In this document: positions 8,957 to 17,597 of the stretch, one piece after another
Numbering within the stretch: position 1 is the stretch's first letter
Layout of the letters: every line of letters starts with the position of its first letter
Source of the DNA: PALSA-607 sp963825425
GTDB taxonomy: Bacteria > Actinomycetota > Actinomycetes > Acidothermales > Acidothermaceae
Assembly: GCA_963825425.1 (NCBI GenBank)
Contig: CAWGTF010000010.1
Span: 620,001 to 684,000 of the forward strand
Direction of reading: 5' to 3'
Length of the DNA: 64,000 bases
Translations under genes and position numbers: made by a program
The notes under the pieces: generated by a model
Databases searched by the model: none
Seen by the model: the letters and a program-made list of their open reading frames with translations, nothing else
Told to the model about the DNA's origin: nothing

Positions 8957-9257
8957 TTAAGCAGCGCACTCCCTACATATCATCTGGCTGCCCGCAGCAG
9001 GTCGCCAGCTGGCTGCGGTGGTGCACCAGGAAGCAACGCGAGCAGGTGAACTCATCTGCTTGCCTAGGGAGCACTCGCAACGAGAGCTCTTCATTGGAAA
9101 GATCCGCGCCAGGCAGTTCGAACGACTCGGCGAGATCCGCCTCGTCACCTTCGAAGACGCCGCCTTGCCTGTCGGCCCGACGTGCCTTCAGTTCTTCGAG
9201 ACTGTCTTCACCAAGGTCCTCGTCAACCTTGCGCGGGGTGTCGTAATCGGTCGCCAT
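8957..9257 (-). CDS. DUF4193 zinc-ribbon-like protein (one frameshift)
   Basis: A ~99-residue actinobacterial protein of unknown function. It opens MATDYDTPRKVDEDLGEDSL and continues with DLAESFELPGADLSNEEL and VLPRQADEFTCSRCFLVHHR. The second CxxC (MICRECAA) appears in the next frame after one extra base near 9005, completing a CxxC...CxxC zinc ribbon. ATG 9257 has GGAGG 6 bases upstream. On the minus strand GTTACACT, ~150 bases upstream, may be a -10 element. It corresponds in position to what I recall as Rv2699c. Confidence 0.85.
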
Positions 9258-9730
9258 GGGAACCTCCGGTGCCTCGTCATCCTCGGTCGTGCTGTCAGTC
9301 CGGCCTAGTGCCGTTCCGGTCGCGCTATCCGCGGGGTCGTCTGGCGTCCGTCTCTCGACGGTCGACGATCCGCGGGCTGCGGCGCGGAGTGTAACGCTCA
9401 ACTCCCCCAACTTGTGCCCGCTGGCGCGCAGATTGTGCCGCATTTTCGCTGCGCCGGTCTCGCGACCCGCCGCAGCGACCCCTCGCCGTCCCCCATCGCC
9501 CGTCAGCCGTCGTGCGGGTTCGTCCGGTATGCCCAGATCCACCCGCTCCAACCATGCGTGACCGGCGATGCGGAACCGCGGGCGGTTCTTTCTCGTCGGC
9601 GTGCACATCGGCTCGCCACGAGCCCAACCTGAGCAGTTCGGCCAGCAACACGGGCAGGGCTTACAAAATGTTCGACCAACCTTCATCAGCCGTTTGAGAA
9701 TCGGGCCGGAGGTTTGTCGAGATCCGGGCC
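9258..9730. other. Intergenic region with no convincing gene
   Basis: 473 bases between DUF4193 and suhB. In M. tuberculosis I recall cei (a LytR C-terminal domain protein) on the opposite strand here. I found no LytR-C motif in any frame, even allowing for one-base shifts. The reading frames present are arginine- and proline-rich in the manner of non-coding GC-rich DNA. The DUF4193 promoter presumably lies at its left side. Confidence 0.5.
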
Positions 9731-10534
9731 TCAGTCGTGGTCGGCGCCGAGCTCTGCCACGAGGTCGTGCAACGCAGCGAACACCCCGGGAGTCGCCGCG
9801 ACCAGTAGATCGCCGTCCGGCGGTCGACCGTGCAGGCCCTCGACTCGAGCGCCAGCTTCGGCTGCCACCAAACCCGCCGCGGCGTGGTCCCAGAGGTTCA
9901 GTCCGCGCTCGAAGTAGCCGTCGAGTCGCCCGCAGGCCACCGCGCAGAGGTCCAGCGACGCGGCCCCGAGCCGGCGGATGTCGCGCACTCGCGGCAGCAC
10001 CCCGGTCAATACCTGCGCCTGGCGGGCCCGCCGCGACGCGTCGTAGCCGAATCCGGTGCCGACGAGGGCCTGTGACAGTTCGGAGCAGTGCGACGCAGTG
10101 ATCCGGACGCCGTTAAGCCGGGCACCCGTACCGCGCTCGGCGGTGAACAACTCCCCCTTGCTGGGATCGAGGACCGCGCCGGCCACCACCACGCCGCCGA
10201 CCTCTGCGGCGATGGAGACGGCCCATTGCGGGAGGCCGTACAGGTAGTTCACGGTGCCGTCGATCGGGTCGACGATCCAGCGCACCCGCCGACCGCCACT
10301 TGCTCCGGCGTCCTGCCCCTCCTCGCCCAGCAGCGCGTCATCGGGTCGGCTCGCCCTGATCGTGCTGGCGATCAGTCGCTCGGCTGCGGTGTCCATCTGG
10401 GTCACGACGTCGGTTGGCGTCGACTTCGTCGACACATGGAGGTCGGCCGGCCGGGCGTCGAGCAGGAACTCGCCAGCGATCCGAGCGGCGGTGACGGCGA
10501 GCTCGAGCAGGTGAGCCGCGGACTCATCGGCCAT
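9731..10534 (-). CDS. suhB: Inositol monophosphatase family protein (SuhB-like)
   Basis: Mg2+-dependent phosphatase for inositol-1-phosphate or similar sugar phosphates, in actinobacteria feeding inositol lipids and mycothiol. 267 residues. Metal-binding motifs are visible: GEEGQDAG (Glu ligand), WIVDPIDGTVNYLYGLP (the DPIDGT signature) and, near the end, GLNLWDHAAAGLVAAEAGA (WDxAA motif). ATG 10534 is preferred because CAGGGGGGTC lies upstream. A longer in-frame form starting at 10588 also exists. It overlaps the 3' end of hemH by 11 bases, implying co-transcription. Confidence 0.9.
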   Translation of the reverse strand: MADESAAHLLELAVTAARIAGEFLLDARPADLHVSTKSTPTDVVTQMDTAAERLIASTIRASRPDDALLGEEGQDAGASGGRRVRWIVDPIDGTVNYLYGLPQWAVSIAAEVGGVVVAGAVLDPSKGELFTAERGTGARLNGVRITASHCSELSQALVGTGFGYDASRRARQAQVLTGVLPRVRDIRRLGAASLDLCAVACGRLDGYFERGLNLWDHAAAGLVAAEAGARVEGLHGRPPDGDLLVAATPGVFAALHDLVAELGADHD

Positions 10535-11567
10535 GTGACCCCCCTGCGTCAGCCCGCTGCCGACAACAGTCGACCGGGCATCGGTCATGGGCCGGTCCGA
10601 GGCTGCCCAGCGAGCGTGGGGGAACCTCGCCCATCCGCTCGAGAACCAGCTCGCGCACCATCGAAACGAACGGCGGCGCGGTTCCGACCGTTGGCGACCG
10701 CACGAACGCGAGCCCCAGCGCGGCAGCCGTCTCGGCAGCCTCGGTGTCGAGGTCGTACACGACCTCCATGTGGTCGGACACGAAGCCGATCGGGACGACG
10801 ACCACGGCCCGCGCGCCGGCCTTCGCCAGTTCGGTCAAGCGATCGCCGATATCCGGCTCCAACCAAGGGACCGAAGGCGAGCCACTGCGGCTGCAAAACG
10901 ACAGCGTCACCGAGCGGGTGCCGCCCACACCGGCAGCGACCAGACGAACCGCCTCGGCGAGCTGAGCCTGGTAGGCGCCGCCGACCGGACCGCTGCTTGC
11001 CTCCATCGCGGTCGGGATCGAGTGCGCGACAAACGCGAGGGCGGCATCATCGCGGTAGTCAACGGGCAGGTCCTGCAAAGACGCCTCGACCCCGCGGATC
11101 ATGGGCTCGATAAAGCCGGGGTGGTTGAAGTACTGCCGGAGCCGATCGACAGCCGGCGCGCCATCACCCACCTCCGCGCGCGCCCGCTCTATCGCGTCGA
11201 GGTACTGACGGCAGCTGGAGAAGCTCGCGTAGGCGGAGGTCAGGAACGCGATCGCATTCGTGATGCCGTCGTCGCGCATCGTGGCGAGCACTTCCGGCAG
11301 TGTCGGCGTCCAGTGCCGGTTTCCCCAGTACAACGGCAGCGCGAGCCCGAACTCGTCGAACTCGTCGCGAAGGGCCGCCAGCAGTGCGCGGTTTCGGCCG
11401 TTGATGGGGCTCACTCCGCCGAAGTGGTAATAGTGCTGGGCAACGTCGACCAACCGTTCCCTGGGTACCCCCCGACCGGCGGTCACGTTCTCCAGGAACG
11501 GCATCACGTCGTCGTGCCCTTCGGGACCGCCGAATGAGACGAGGAGCACGGCGTCGTAGGGTCGCAT
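10524..11567 (-). CDS. hemH: Ferrochelatase (coproporphyrin III type), probable [2Fe-2S] protein
   Basis: Inserts ferrous iron into coproporphyrin III (or protoporphyrin IX) in haem synthesis. 347 residues. YDAVLLVSFGGPEG at the N-terminus, FLTSAYASFSSCRQY and HSIPTAMEA with the catalytic His are all typical. A Cys in SFCSRSGSP together with the C-terminal RCPVDCC fits the four-cysteine [2Fe-2S] pattern of actinobacterial ferrochelatases, so the end at 10524 is accepted over an earlier stop reachable by a frameshift. The ATG start has weak GAAGAT upstream. It is divergent from the adenylate-kinase-like gene and overlaps suhB. Confidence 0.94.
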   Translation of the reverse strand: MRPYDAVLLVSFGGPEGHDDVMPFLENVTAGRGVPRERLVDVAQHYYHFGGVSPINGRNRALLAALRDEFDEFGLALPLYWGNRHWTPTLPEVLATMRDDGITNAIAFLTSAYASFSSCRQYLDAIERARAEVGDGAPAVDRLRQYFNHPGFIEPMIRGVEASLQDLPVDYRDDAALAFVAHSIPTAMEASSGPVGGAYQAQLAEAVRLVAAGVGGTRSVTLSFCSRSGSPSVPWLEPDIGDRLTELAKAGARAVVVVPIGFVSDHMEVVYDLDTEAAETAAALGLAFVRSPTVGTAPPFVSMVRELVLERMGEVPPRSLGSLGPAHDRCPVDCCRQRADAGGSHGR

Positions 11568-11615
11568 GTTTCGATCTTCGCAGTTGCCGACGGCTGACCG
11601 ACGAAAGGCTCCCGT

Positions 11616-12197
11616 GTGCACGTCCTGCTGATCGGCCCACCGGCCTCTGGCAAGGGCACCCAAGGCCGGCGTATCGCGGCCCGGTTCGCCGTCCCCTACT
11701 TGTCATCCGGGGAGCTGGTGCGCAGGGAGGTCGCCGCCGGCACAGCACTTGGCCAAGAAGTCGCCGCTGACCTGGCGGCCGGCGACCTCGTGCCCGACGA
11801 GCTGATGCTCGAGATCCTCCGAGCGCCCTTGGAAGCAGCGCTCACGAGCGGCGGGTACGTGCTTGACGGATTTCCTCGCAACGTCGCGCAGGCTTCCGAA
11901 CTCGCGGCATACGCGGCGCAGATGGGGGGCACGCCGGACGCTGTCGTGTGGTTCGACGTTAACCACGACGAGTTGCTGCGACGCACCCGCAGCCGAGCGC
12001 TGGCCGAGGGTCGGGTTGACGATGTCGACGCGGTCGTCCGGCACCGCCTCGACGTCTACGCGGCGGCGACCGCACCGCTCATCGACCACTACCGCGCACA
12101 GCAGCTGCTCATCCGCATCGACGCCGCCAAACCGGTCGACGAGGTCACCGCAGTCGTCCTCACCGCACTCGAACGCCTCGCCTCAAAGCAGAACTAG
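11616..12197 (+). CDS. Adenylate kinase-like nucleoside monophosphate kinase
   Basis: A 193-residue P-loop kinase, probably phosphorylating AMP or another NMP. The P-loop is GPPASGKGTQG. LSSGELVRREVAAGT and GYVLDGFPRNVAQA are the NMP-binding motifs. RTRSRALAEGRVDD covers a very short lid, so this is a short-lid enzyme and probably not the housekeeping adk, which lies in the ribosomal protein cluster. GTG 11616 has GAAAGG upstream. It is divergent from hemH and convergent with an unknown gene. Confidence 0.85.
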   Translation: MHVLLIGPPASGKGTQGRRIAARFAVPYLSSGELVRREVAAGTALGQEVAADLAAGDLVPDELMLEILRAPLEAALTSGGYVLDGFPRNVAQASELAAYAAQMGGTPDAVVWFDVNHDELLRRTRSRALAEGRVDDVDAVVRHRLDVYAAATAPLIDHYRAQQLLIRIDAAKPVDEVTAVVLTALERLASKQN

Positions 12198-12211
12198 CCG
12201 CGTCTTTTCGA

Positions 12212-12811
12212 TCAGCCGTGCGTCAGGCGCATCCACATCGACCGGTGCATCTCGGCGTCCGACGCAGCACCTGACCTGCGGTCTGCACGCCGCGTGCACA
12301 AAGCGCTGAGCCAGCCGGCGACCGCACCGGGACGTTCTTCGAGATCGCGCAACGGAATCGCCGCGACGCTAACCGCGAGCGGCACGAAATTCGGCGCATC
12401 GACATCGACCGCGGCCTCGCCGTCGTCGACTATCTCCAGGGCCAGGTGCGCGAGCGGGCAGTAGAAGAACAGCAGCCGATCGTGCAGCGGGACGAAGCGT
12501 TGCCACGTGAACGGACTCGCCTCGAGGATCTCCCACAGAACCGCGGCCGCGGCGACATGCCGCGGTGAAAGGACGCCGAGTGCGAGCTGACGACCGAGGA
12601 GATAGGGGGCGACCGCCGCGGCCACCGCAAGGCTGTCTTGCGGATCGATCACGACGAGCTGGGCCGTCAGCGGATCGAAGTGCCCGAGTACACCTCCGGT
12701 CGCGAGGCTCACCTCGAGCACGTCTCGCCCTTGGCGCGGCTGCACGGCCACCACCAAAGTGCTTGCCGAGGGTGGCCGAGGGCCGAGCGGGTGCGCTGGC
12801 CCGTCCGTCAC
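12212..12811 (-). CDS. Hypothetical protein
   Basis: About 199 residues; not recognised. GTG 12811 is chosen because GGGAGGCGAC directly precedes it. The sequence is rich in Ala and Val and has alternating hydrophobic stretches, for example TLVVAVQPRQGRDVLEVSL, LTAQLVVIDPQDSLAV and HDRLLFFYCPLAHLALEIVD. These suggest an alpha/beta fold with no membrane segment or signal peptide. The last 50 residues are basic. It stands alone, convergent with the nucleotide kinase. No function is proposed. Confidence 0.6.
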   Translation of the reverse strand: MTDGPAHPLGPRPPSASTLVVAVQPRQGRDVLEVSLATGGVLGHFDPLTAQLVVIDPQDSLAVAAAVAPYLLGRQLALGVLSPRHVAAAAVLWEILEASPFTWQRFVPLHDRLLFFYCPLAHLALEIVDDGEAAVDVDAPNFVPLAVSVAAIPLRDLEERPGAVAGWLSALCTRRADRRSGAASDAEMHRSMWMRLTHG

Positions 12812-13031
12812 GTCGCCTCCCGAATCTGTGGTTGCCAGCACGTGAATTGCCCGTGTACGTACTGATCTTTCGACCGGCCGCGCCCATCACCGCTCGCCCG
12901 TTTGGGGTCAGGCCGATGCCACGAACGTCCTTAGTTCGCTACCCGATTGGCCGAAGGGCCGGTCGGCGCGGCAGACTGCCTTCGGTGCGGGTGAGACAAG
13001 AGAGACGCATCGGTTGCGGTGAGGAGGTCAG

Positions 13032-14024
13032 ATGGCCCAGCTGCGGCTGGTCGGCGTGAGCGAAGACGGTGAGCGCCTGGTTCTGGCCGACGATGACGGC
13101 GTCGAGCACACCATCGTGATCGACGAACGGCTTCGCGCCGGCGTGCACGGCCACCTGTCGCGGCTAGGGCAGCTCACGATGGCCCTCGAGAGTCGGATTT
13201 CCCCGCGCGAGATCCAGAACCGGGTGCGCAGTGGTGAGTCGGCCGAGCATGTCGCACAGACGGCAGCCGTGCCACTCGAACGCGTGTTGAGGTTCGTCGG
13301 GCCTGTTCTTCGTGAACGTGAGCACATCGCCGACCAGGCACGTCGCGCGCGGTTGGCCGGTACCAGCGGGCCGACCTCACTGCTGGGCGACTTGGTCAAC
13401 AGGGCCGCGAGCAAGCGCAACGTCGAGCCAGACGACGTCGACTGGGATTCCGCGCGACGCGAAGACCACACCTGGGTCGTCACCACGACCTGGCCGGACG
13501 GCACGACAGCGATGTGGGCACTTGACCTGCTCCGCCACCAAGCCACCCCACTGGACGCCGCCGCCCGCAAGATCAGCGGTACCCCCGACGAAGCGACCGA
13601 CGAGTCGGCGAAGTCGCGAGGCTTCCCCGACATCGCGAACTCCCCTGATTTCGCGCGGTTCGATGCGAATCAAACCGACGATGTTCGCCCCGAGAGCGGA
13701 CCGGACGCCGATACCGGCGCGAAGGTGCACCAGTTCGTGCCACGGTCCGTGCCGACAGCGGTCGAAGATTCGCAGCTTGACGACACAGCTGAGGACGACG
13801 TCGTAGACATCACAGACAACGAGTTGGACGACGAGGTGCTGGCGGAGGTCGATGAGCCCGCGGCGTCGAATCCAGCGGACGACGCCAGCGCGCCCGAGGG
13901 TCCGGCCGACGAGCCCGCGACGGGCGCTCCGCGACGACCGGCGACGGGGCGCGCCGTGCGGCGAGCCGCGGTGCCAAAGTGGGACGACATCATGTTCGGG
14001 ATGAAGCCGAAGGACGGCTCCTAG
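13032..14024 (+). CDS. sepH: Septation protein SepH (DUF3071)
   Basis: SepH binds FtsZ and supports septum formation in actinobacteria. The N-terminal ~180 residues match the DUF3071 domain: LRLVGVSEDGERLVLAD at the start, ISPREIQNRVRSGES as the helix-turn-helix-like segment, and HTWVVTTTWPDGTTAMWALD. The C-terminal half is a disordered acidic/alanine-proline tail, also usual, ending in the conserved short motif PKWDDIMFG. ATG 13032 has GAGGAGG upstream. The length of 330 residues is normal. Confidence 0.92.
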   Translation: MAQLRLVGVSEDGERLVLADDDGVEHTIVIDERLRAGVHGHLSRLGQLTMALESRISPREIQNRVRSGESAEHVAQTAAVPLERVLRFVGPVLREREHIADQARRARLAGTSGPTSLLGDLVNRAASKRNVEPDDVDWDSARREDHTWVVTTTWPDGTTAMWALDLLRHQATPLDAAARKISGTPDEATDESAKSRGFPDIANSPDFARFDANQTDDVRPESGPDADTGAKVHQFVPRSVPTAVEDSQLDDTAEDDVVDITDNELDDEVLAEVDEPAASNPADDASAPEGPADEPATGAPRRPATGRAVRRAAVPKWDDIMFGMKPKDGS

Positions 14025-14186
14025 ACCTCTACCTGCGGTTGTTTCGTGACCCCCACGAGTCCGCAGAAAGTCCGCAGAAGATGGACGATCTTGCGGATCC
14101 CGCCGAGCGGCAACTTACTCTTCTGCCGACTTGAGTACGGTCGGTCACCGGGTCCGATTTAGCCGGCGGATCCGCGATCCGTAACG

Positions 14187-15460
14187 ATGTCGGAACGTCA
14201 AGCCCCTAGCCTGCAGAGCGAGCACCTCGGACAGACTGGCTTGGCCACGAAGGATGCGGCGATGATGAAGCGCGCGCTTGCCTGGGCTGGCGGCTTGGTG
14301 CTCATCGCGCTCGTGGTAGCGAGCGTGCCGCTGGATAGGGCGGCTCACCAGTCGAGCACGGCTAGCGACGTAGGTGCCCTGGTCGCCTACGCGGCGTTCG
14401 GCGGCGTCGGTGTTGTAGTCACGGTGCGCCAACCCCGCAACGTGATGGGATGGATCCTGCTCGGCATCCCCGTCGGCCTGGTGCTGAACACCGATATGTC
14501 GGCGTACACGGCCATCGACTACCGCATCCACCCCGGCCGTTTGCCACTCGGACCACTCGCCGTCCAACTCCAGCCGTCATGGGCGCCAGCGGTCATATTG
14601 CTCGGGCTGGCGATCCTGCTTTTCCCGGACGCGACGCTGCCGTCAATGTGGTGGCGCAGATCGGTGGTGGCATTCCTGGCGCTGTCCGCGGTGTGGATGT
14701 TCGGTGCGTACGGGATCGCGACGGACACGATCCTGCTGCACAAGATTGTGATCGACGCCACCGGCAACCTGACCAGCATCAACCACCCGGCCGGTGACTG
14801 GGCATGGTGGGGAGTCCTGCAAAACGTCTACTTTCCGGTGCTCGCGGTCAGCTCGATTGTGGCGATCGCGCGCCAGGTCGTGGCCTATCGCAACTCCACG
14901 GGCGAACGACGTCTCCAGCTCAAATGGGCTATGGCCGGCGCCGCATGTTCGTGATCGGCGCCGTTCCACTCCTAACGCCGAACGCGAGCACATCTTCTCC
15001 AACCTGGCGGCTGCTCAACGCGCTCGCCCCGATCGCCCTCGCCTGCCTGCCCCTGAGCATCGGCGTAGCGATCCTCAAATATCGGCTGTACGACATCGAC
15101 CGATTGATTAGCCGCACCCTCTCATATGCAGTCGTCACCGGACTCCTCATCGGCGTCTACGTCGGCATTGTGGTACTGACCACCGACGTGCTGTCCTTCT
15201 CGTCGCCGGTCGCGGTCACCGCGTCGACGCTGGCCGCCGCAGTACTATTCAACCCGATACGCACCCGCGTACAGCGCCTGGTCGATAGACGGTTCAACCG
15301 CGCGCGCTACGACGCCGACGCCACCATCGCCGCGTTCTCCGCGCGACTGCGAGAAGCCGTCGACCTCGACGCGGTACGAACGGACCTGCTTGACGTCGTC
15401 GGCCGAGCCGTTGAGCCCGCCCACGCTTCGATCTGGATCAACCAAGGTGCGGCGAGTTGA
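14187..15460 (+). CDS. Multi-pass membrane sensor-like protein lacking a kinase domain (frameshifted)
   Basis: The first frame gives 4-5 transmembrane helices, with VVVTVRQPRNVMGWILLG and FPDATLPS. After a net two-base gain (or one-base loss) around 14940, the second frame continues with two more helices, LKYRLYDIDRLISRTLSYAV and FNPIRTRVQRLVDRRFNRAR, then about 60 residues ending IWINQGAAS. This layout is common at the N-terminus of actinobacterial sensor histidine kinases, but here no HATPase follows and nothing similar lies downstream. It may be a stand-alone family member or a truncated kinase. The ATG at 14187 has no clear ribosome site; ATG 14262 is an alternative. Confidence 0.7.
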
Positions 15461-15665
15461 CCAGGCAGCGACGGCGAGTGGTAGCTACGTCGTTCCTCGC
15501 TGCAATCAGGTCCTGGGATAGCGCGCCACCGCCCGGGCGCGACAGGAGCCGGTGGCCTTCCTATGACGCCGCGTACGAGGATCATCTCGGTGATGCCCGG
15601 GGGCAACCTGTGCTGCCAAAAATCCCACCGGTTGCCGTAGTGGCCCACGCCAGTGCGGATCTGCC

Positions 15666-15971
15666 TTAGCCGCCGGCCATTGCTCCGACGATGAGGAGCG
15701 GCTCCGCTCCGGTCACAACCGCTGCGGGCAACCCGGCGTCCAGCGATTCGTGTGACAGATCTTGCTCACACGCGAAGAACCGGACGAACGCTCGGCGCTG
15801 CCCTGTTACCTGATCGCGGATCGTTCCGCGCAACATCGGATACGAGCTTTCGAGCGCATCGAGCACCGCGCAGATCGTGACGTCGTCATCGATGTCAAGG
15901 TGCACATCACCGCTGAGCTTCGCGAGCGTTCGCAGATGCGCGGGCAGGACGACGCGGACAGCGGCACTCAC
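15666..15971 (-). CDS. MoaD/ThiS-like ubiquitin-fold protein
   Basis: 101 residues with a beta-grasp pattern: VRVVLPAHLRTLAKLSGDV, VTICAVLDALESSYP, FVRFFACEQDLSHE and PLLIVGAMAGG. It ends in Gly-Gly, the residues that are adenylated and thiocarboxylated in MoaD and ThiS sulfur carriers. GTG 15971 overlaps the stop of the BNR-repeat gene (GTGA), so the two are translated together. No molybdopterin or thiamin genes are nearby, so the carrier probably serves another reaction. The E1-like partner is not in the window. Confidence 0.8.
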   Translation of the reverse strand: MSAAVRVVLPAHLRTLAKLSGDVHLDIDDDVTICAVLDALESSYPMLRGTIRDQVTGQRRAFVRFFACEQDLSHESLDAGLPAAVVTGAEPLLIVGAMAGG

Positions 15972-17083
15972 GGCAGTGTCTGCACCTCGACGGACAGTAC
16001 GGCCGGCAGATCGCGAACAATCGGCGCCCAGCTCTCGCCCGCATCGGACGACGCGTAGACCTGACCACCCGTGGTGCCGAAGTACACACCGCACGAATCG
16101 AGCGAGTCGACGGCCATCGCATCGCGCAGCACATTGACGTAGCAATCCGATTGCGGGAGGCCCTTCGTGAGCGGCTCCCATTCGTCGCCACCGGTCCGAC
16201 TGCGGTAGACCCGCAACTGACCGTCGAGCGGATAGTGGAGGGAGTCACTCGTAATCGGCACGACGAAGACCGTGTCAGGTTCGTGCGCGTGCACATCGAT
16301 CGCGAACCCGAAGTCGGTCGGCAGATCTCCGCTGATCTCCCGCCATGTCTCGCCCGCGTCGTCGCTGCGCATGACATCCCAGTGCTTTTGCATGAACAGC
16401 ACGTTGGGGCGCGACGGGTGCATCGCGAGGCTGTGCACGCAGTGCCCGACCTCGGCGTCACCATCAGGAATTCCTTGGGAGTGCAGGCCTCGGTTGATCG
16501 GCCGCCATGACGTGCCCGCATCGTCGCTGCGAAAGACCCCGGCGGCCGAGATTGCGGTGAAGATGCGGTCAGGCGTGGTCGGATCCAGCACGATCGTGTG
16601 CAGGCACATGCCGCCAGCACCTGGCTGCCAGGCTGGGCCCGACTCGTGGTGGCGTAGCCCGTCGAGTTCCTGCCAGGTCTGACCGGCGTCGACCGACCTG
16701 AACAGCGCGGCGTCCTGGATGCCGGCGTAGACCGTGTCGGGGTCGGTCAGTGACGGTTCGAGGTGCCAGACCCGGGTGAACTCCCACGGCCGCTGGGTGC
16801 CGTCGTACCACTGGTGCATGCCGACGGTGCCGTCGTACCCGAACTGGTTACCCACCGGCGTCCACGTCGTGCCGCCGTCGTCCGAGCGCTGGATCACCTG
16901 GCCGAACCACCCGCTGGTCTGCGAGGCGTACAGCCGTGCGGGATCAACTGGCGACCCATTGACGTGATAGATCTCCCAGCCGGCGAAATGCGGACCGCTG
17001 ACGTCCCATTTCTCGCGACCCTCGTCCGACGTCAGCACAAACGCGCCCTTGCGCGTCCCGACAAGCACCCGAACCCCGCTCAC
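15968..17083 (-). CDS. BNR/WD40-like beta-propeller repeat protein (sialidase-like fold)
   Basis: About 371 residues with repeated Asp-box motifs of the type S-x-D-x-G-x-x-W: RSDDGGTTWTP, RSVDAGQTWQEL, RSDDAGTSWRPI, RSDDAGETWREI and ASSDAGESWAPI, spaced 40-60 residues apart. This indicates a six-bladed propeller as in sialidases and YCF48-like proteins. There is no signal peptide, so it is probably cytoplasmic. GTG 17083 is chosen for the AAGGGAG upstream and because VRVLVGTRKGAF begins the first blade. It is coupled to the MoaD-like gene by a GTGA overlap. Enzymatic activity is not evident: no sialidase catalytic triad could be assigned. Confidence 0.8.
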   Translation of the reverse strand: MSGVRVLVGTRKGAFVLTSDEGREKWDVSGPHFAGWEIYHVNGSPVDPARLYASQTSGWFGQVIQRSDDGGTTWTPVGNQFGYDGTVGMHQWYDGTQRPWEFTRVWHLEPSLTDPDTVYAGIQDAALFRSVDAGQTWQELDGLRHHESGPAWQPGAGGMCLHTIVLDPTTPDRIFTAISAAGVFRSDDAGTSWRPINRGLHSQGIPDGDAEVGHCVHSLAMHPSRPNVLFMQKHWDVMRSDDAGETWREISGDLPTDFGFAIDVHAHEPDTVFVVPITSDSLHYPLDGQLRVYRSRTGGDEWEPLTKGLPQSDCYVNVLRDAMAVDSLDSCGVYFGTTGGQVYASSDAGESWAPIVRDLPAVLSVEVQTLP

Positions 17084-17308
17084 CGCGACTCCCTTCGACG
17101 CCCCTGGTTCGTACCGTAGCAACGAGGGGTAGACGACGGCGACGGCCGAATCTCATCGGTACTACGACGACCCGAATTCGCCCACAGCTCTCTCGATACC
17201 CACAAATCGCCCGTGGGTGTATCAGGCGAGCCCTGGCCCGCTCTTCTTTGTCGAAGCCGACAGGTCCGTCGGCTGAAGCCAAGCGCAGCGGACGAGCCAG
17301 GAGAGCGC

Positions 17309-17491
17309 GTGACCGACATGCTGACTGCCGACAAGCTCATGGTCGCCCTCATCGGCGGGCGAGCCCGCGCCGTGCCAGACGAGGCCGACGCGAACGTCCA
17401 CCGCGCGCGTAGCCGCGAGCGGATCCTGCTCGTTCACCGCACCCTCGCCCGGCGGCGGCAGCGCGTGATCGCGGCCCGACGGCTCCCATGA
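17309..17491 (+). CDS. Small basic protein at the head of the protease-CHAT operon
   Basis: 60 residues from GTG 17309 (AGGAG upstream), with an arginine-rich second half (RSRERILLVHRTLARRRQR). Not recognised. Its TGA overlaps an ATG at 17488 from which coding character continues in a neighbouring frame into the protease gene. It may therefore be a separate small protein or the N-terminus of the protease separated by a one-base error. Confidence 0.5.
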   Translation: MTDMLTADKLMVALIGGRARAVPDEADANVHRARSRERILLVHRTLARRRQRVIAARRLP

Positions 17492-17597
17492 CGACTTCGA
17501 CTTTCGCGACCACCCCGATGGCGCTGCGTGCGATCATCACGAAATCCCCCGCCGGATCTCCGAGCGCCGGCTCACCAACGTCGCCGAGGAAGTAGTC

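Noticed and set aside
9258..9730. A cei/LytR-C homologue on the plus strand
   Set aside because: Expected from synteny, but no frame shows the LytR-C pattern even with one-base corrections; the frames are Arg/Pro-rich antisense-like sequence.
10585..10620. Frameshifted, earlier end of hemH at 10585
   Set aside because: The unshifted frame ends with CPVDCC, the expected iron-sulfur motif, so no shift is needed.
15461..15665. A short gene on the plus strand after the membrane sensor
   Set aside because: The possible 70-residue product has no motif, no ribosome site and GC-rich composition without codon bias.
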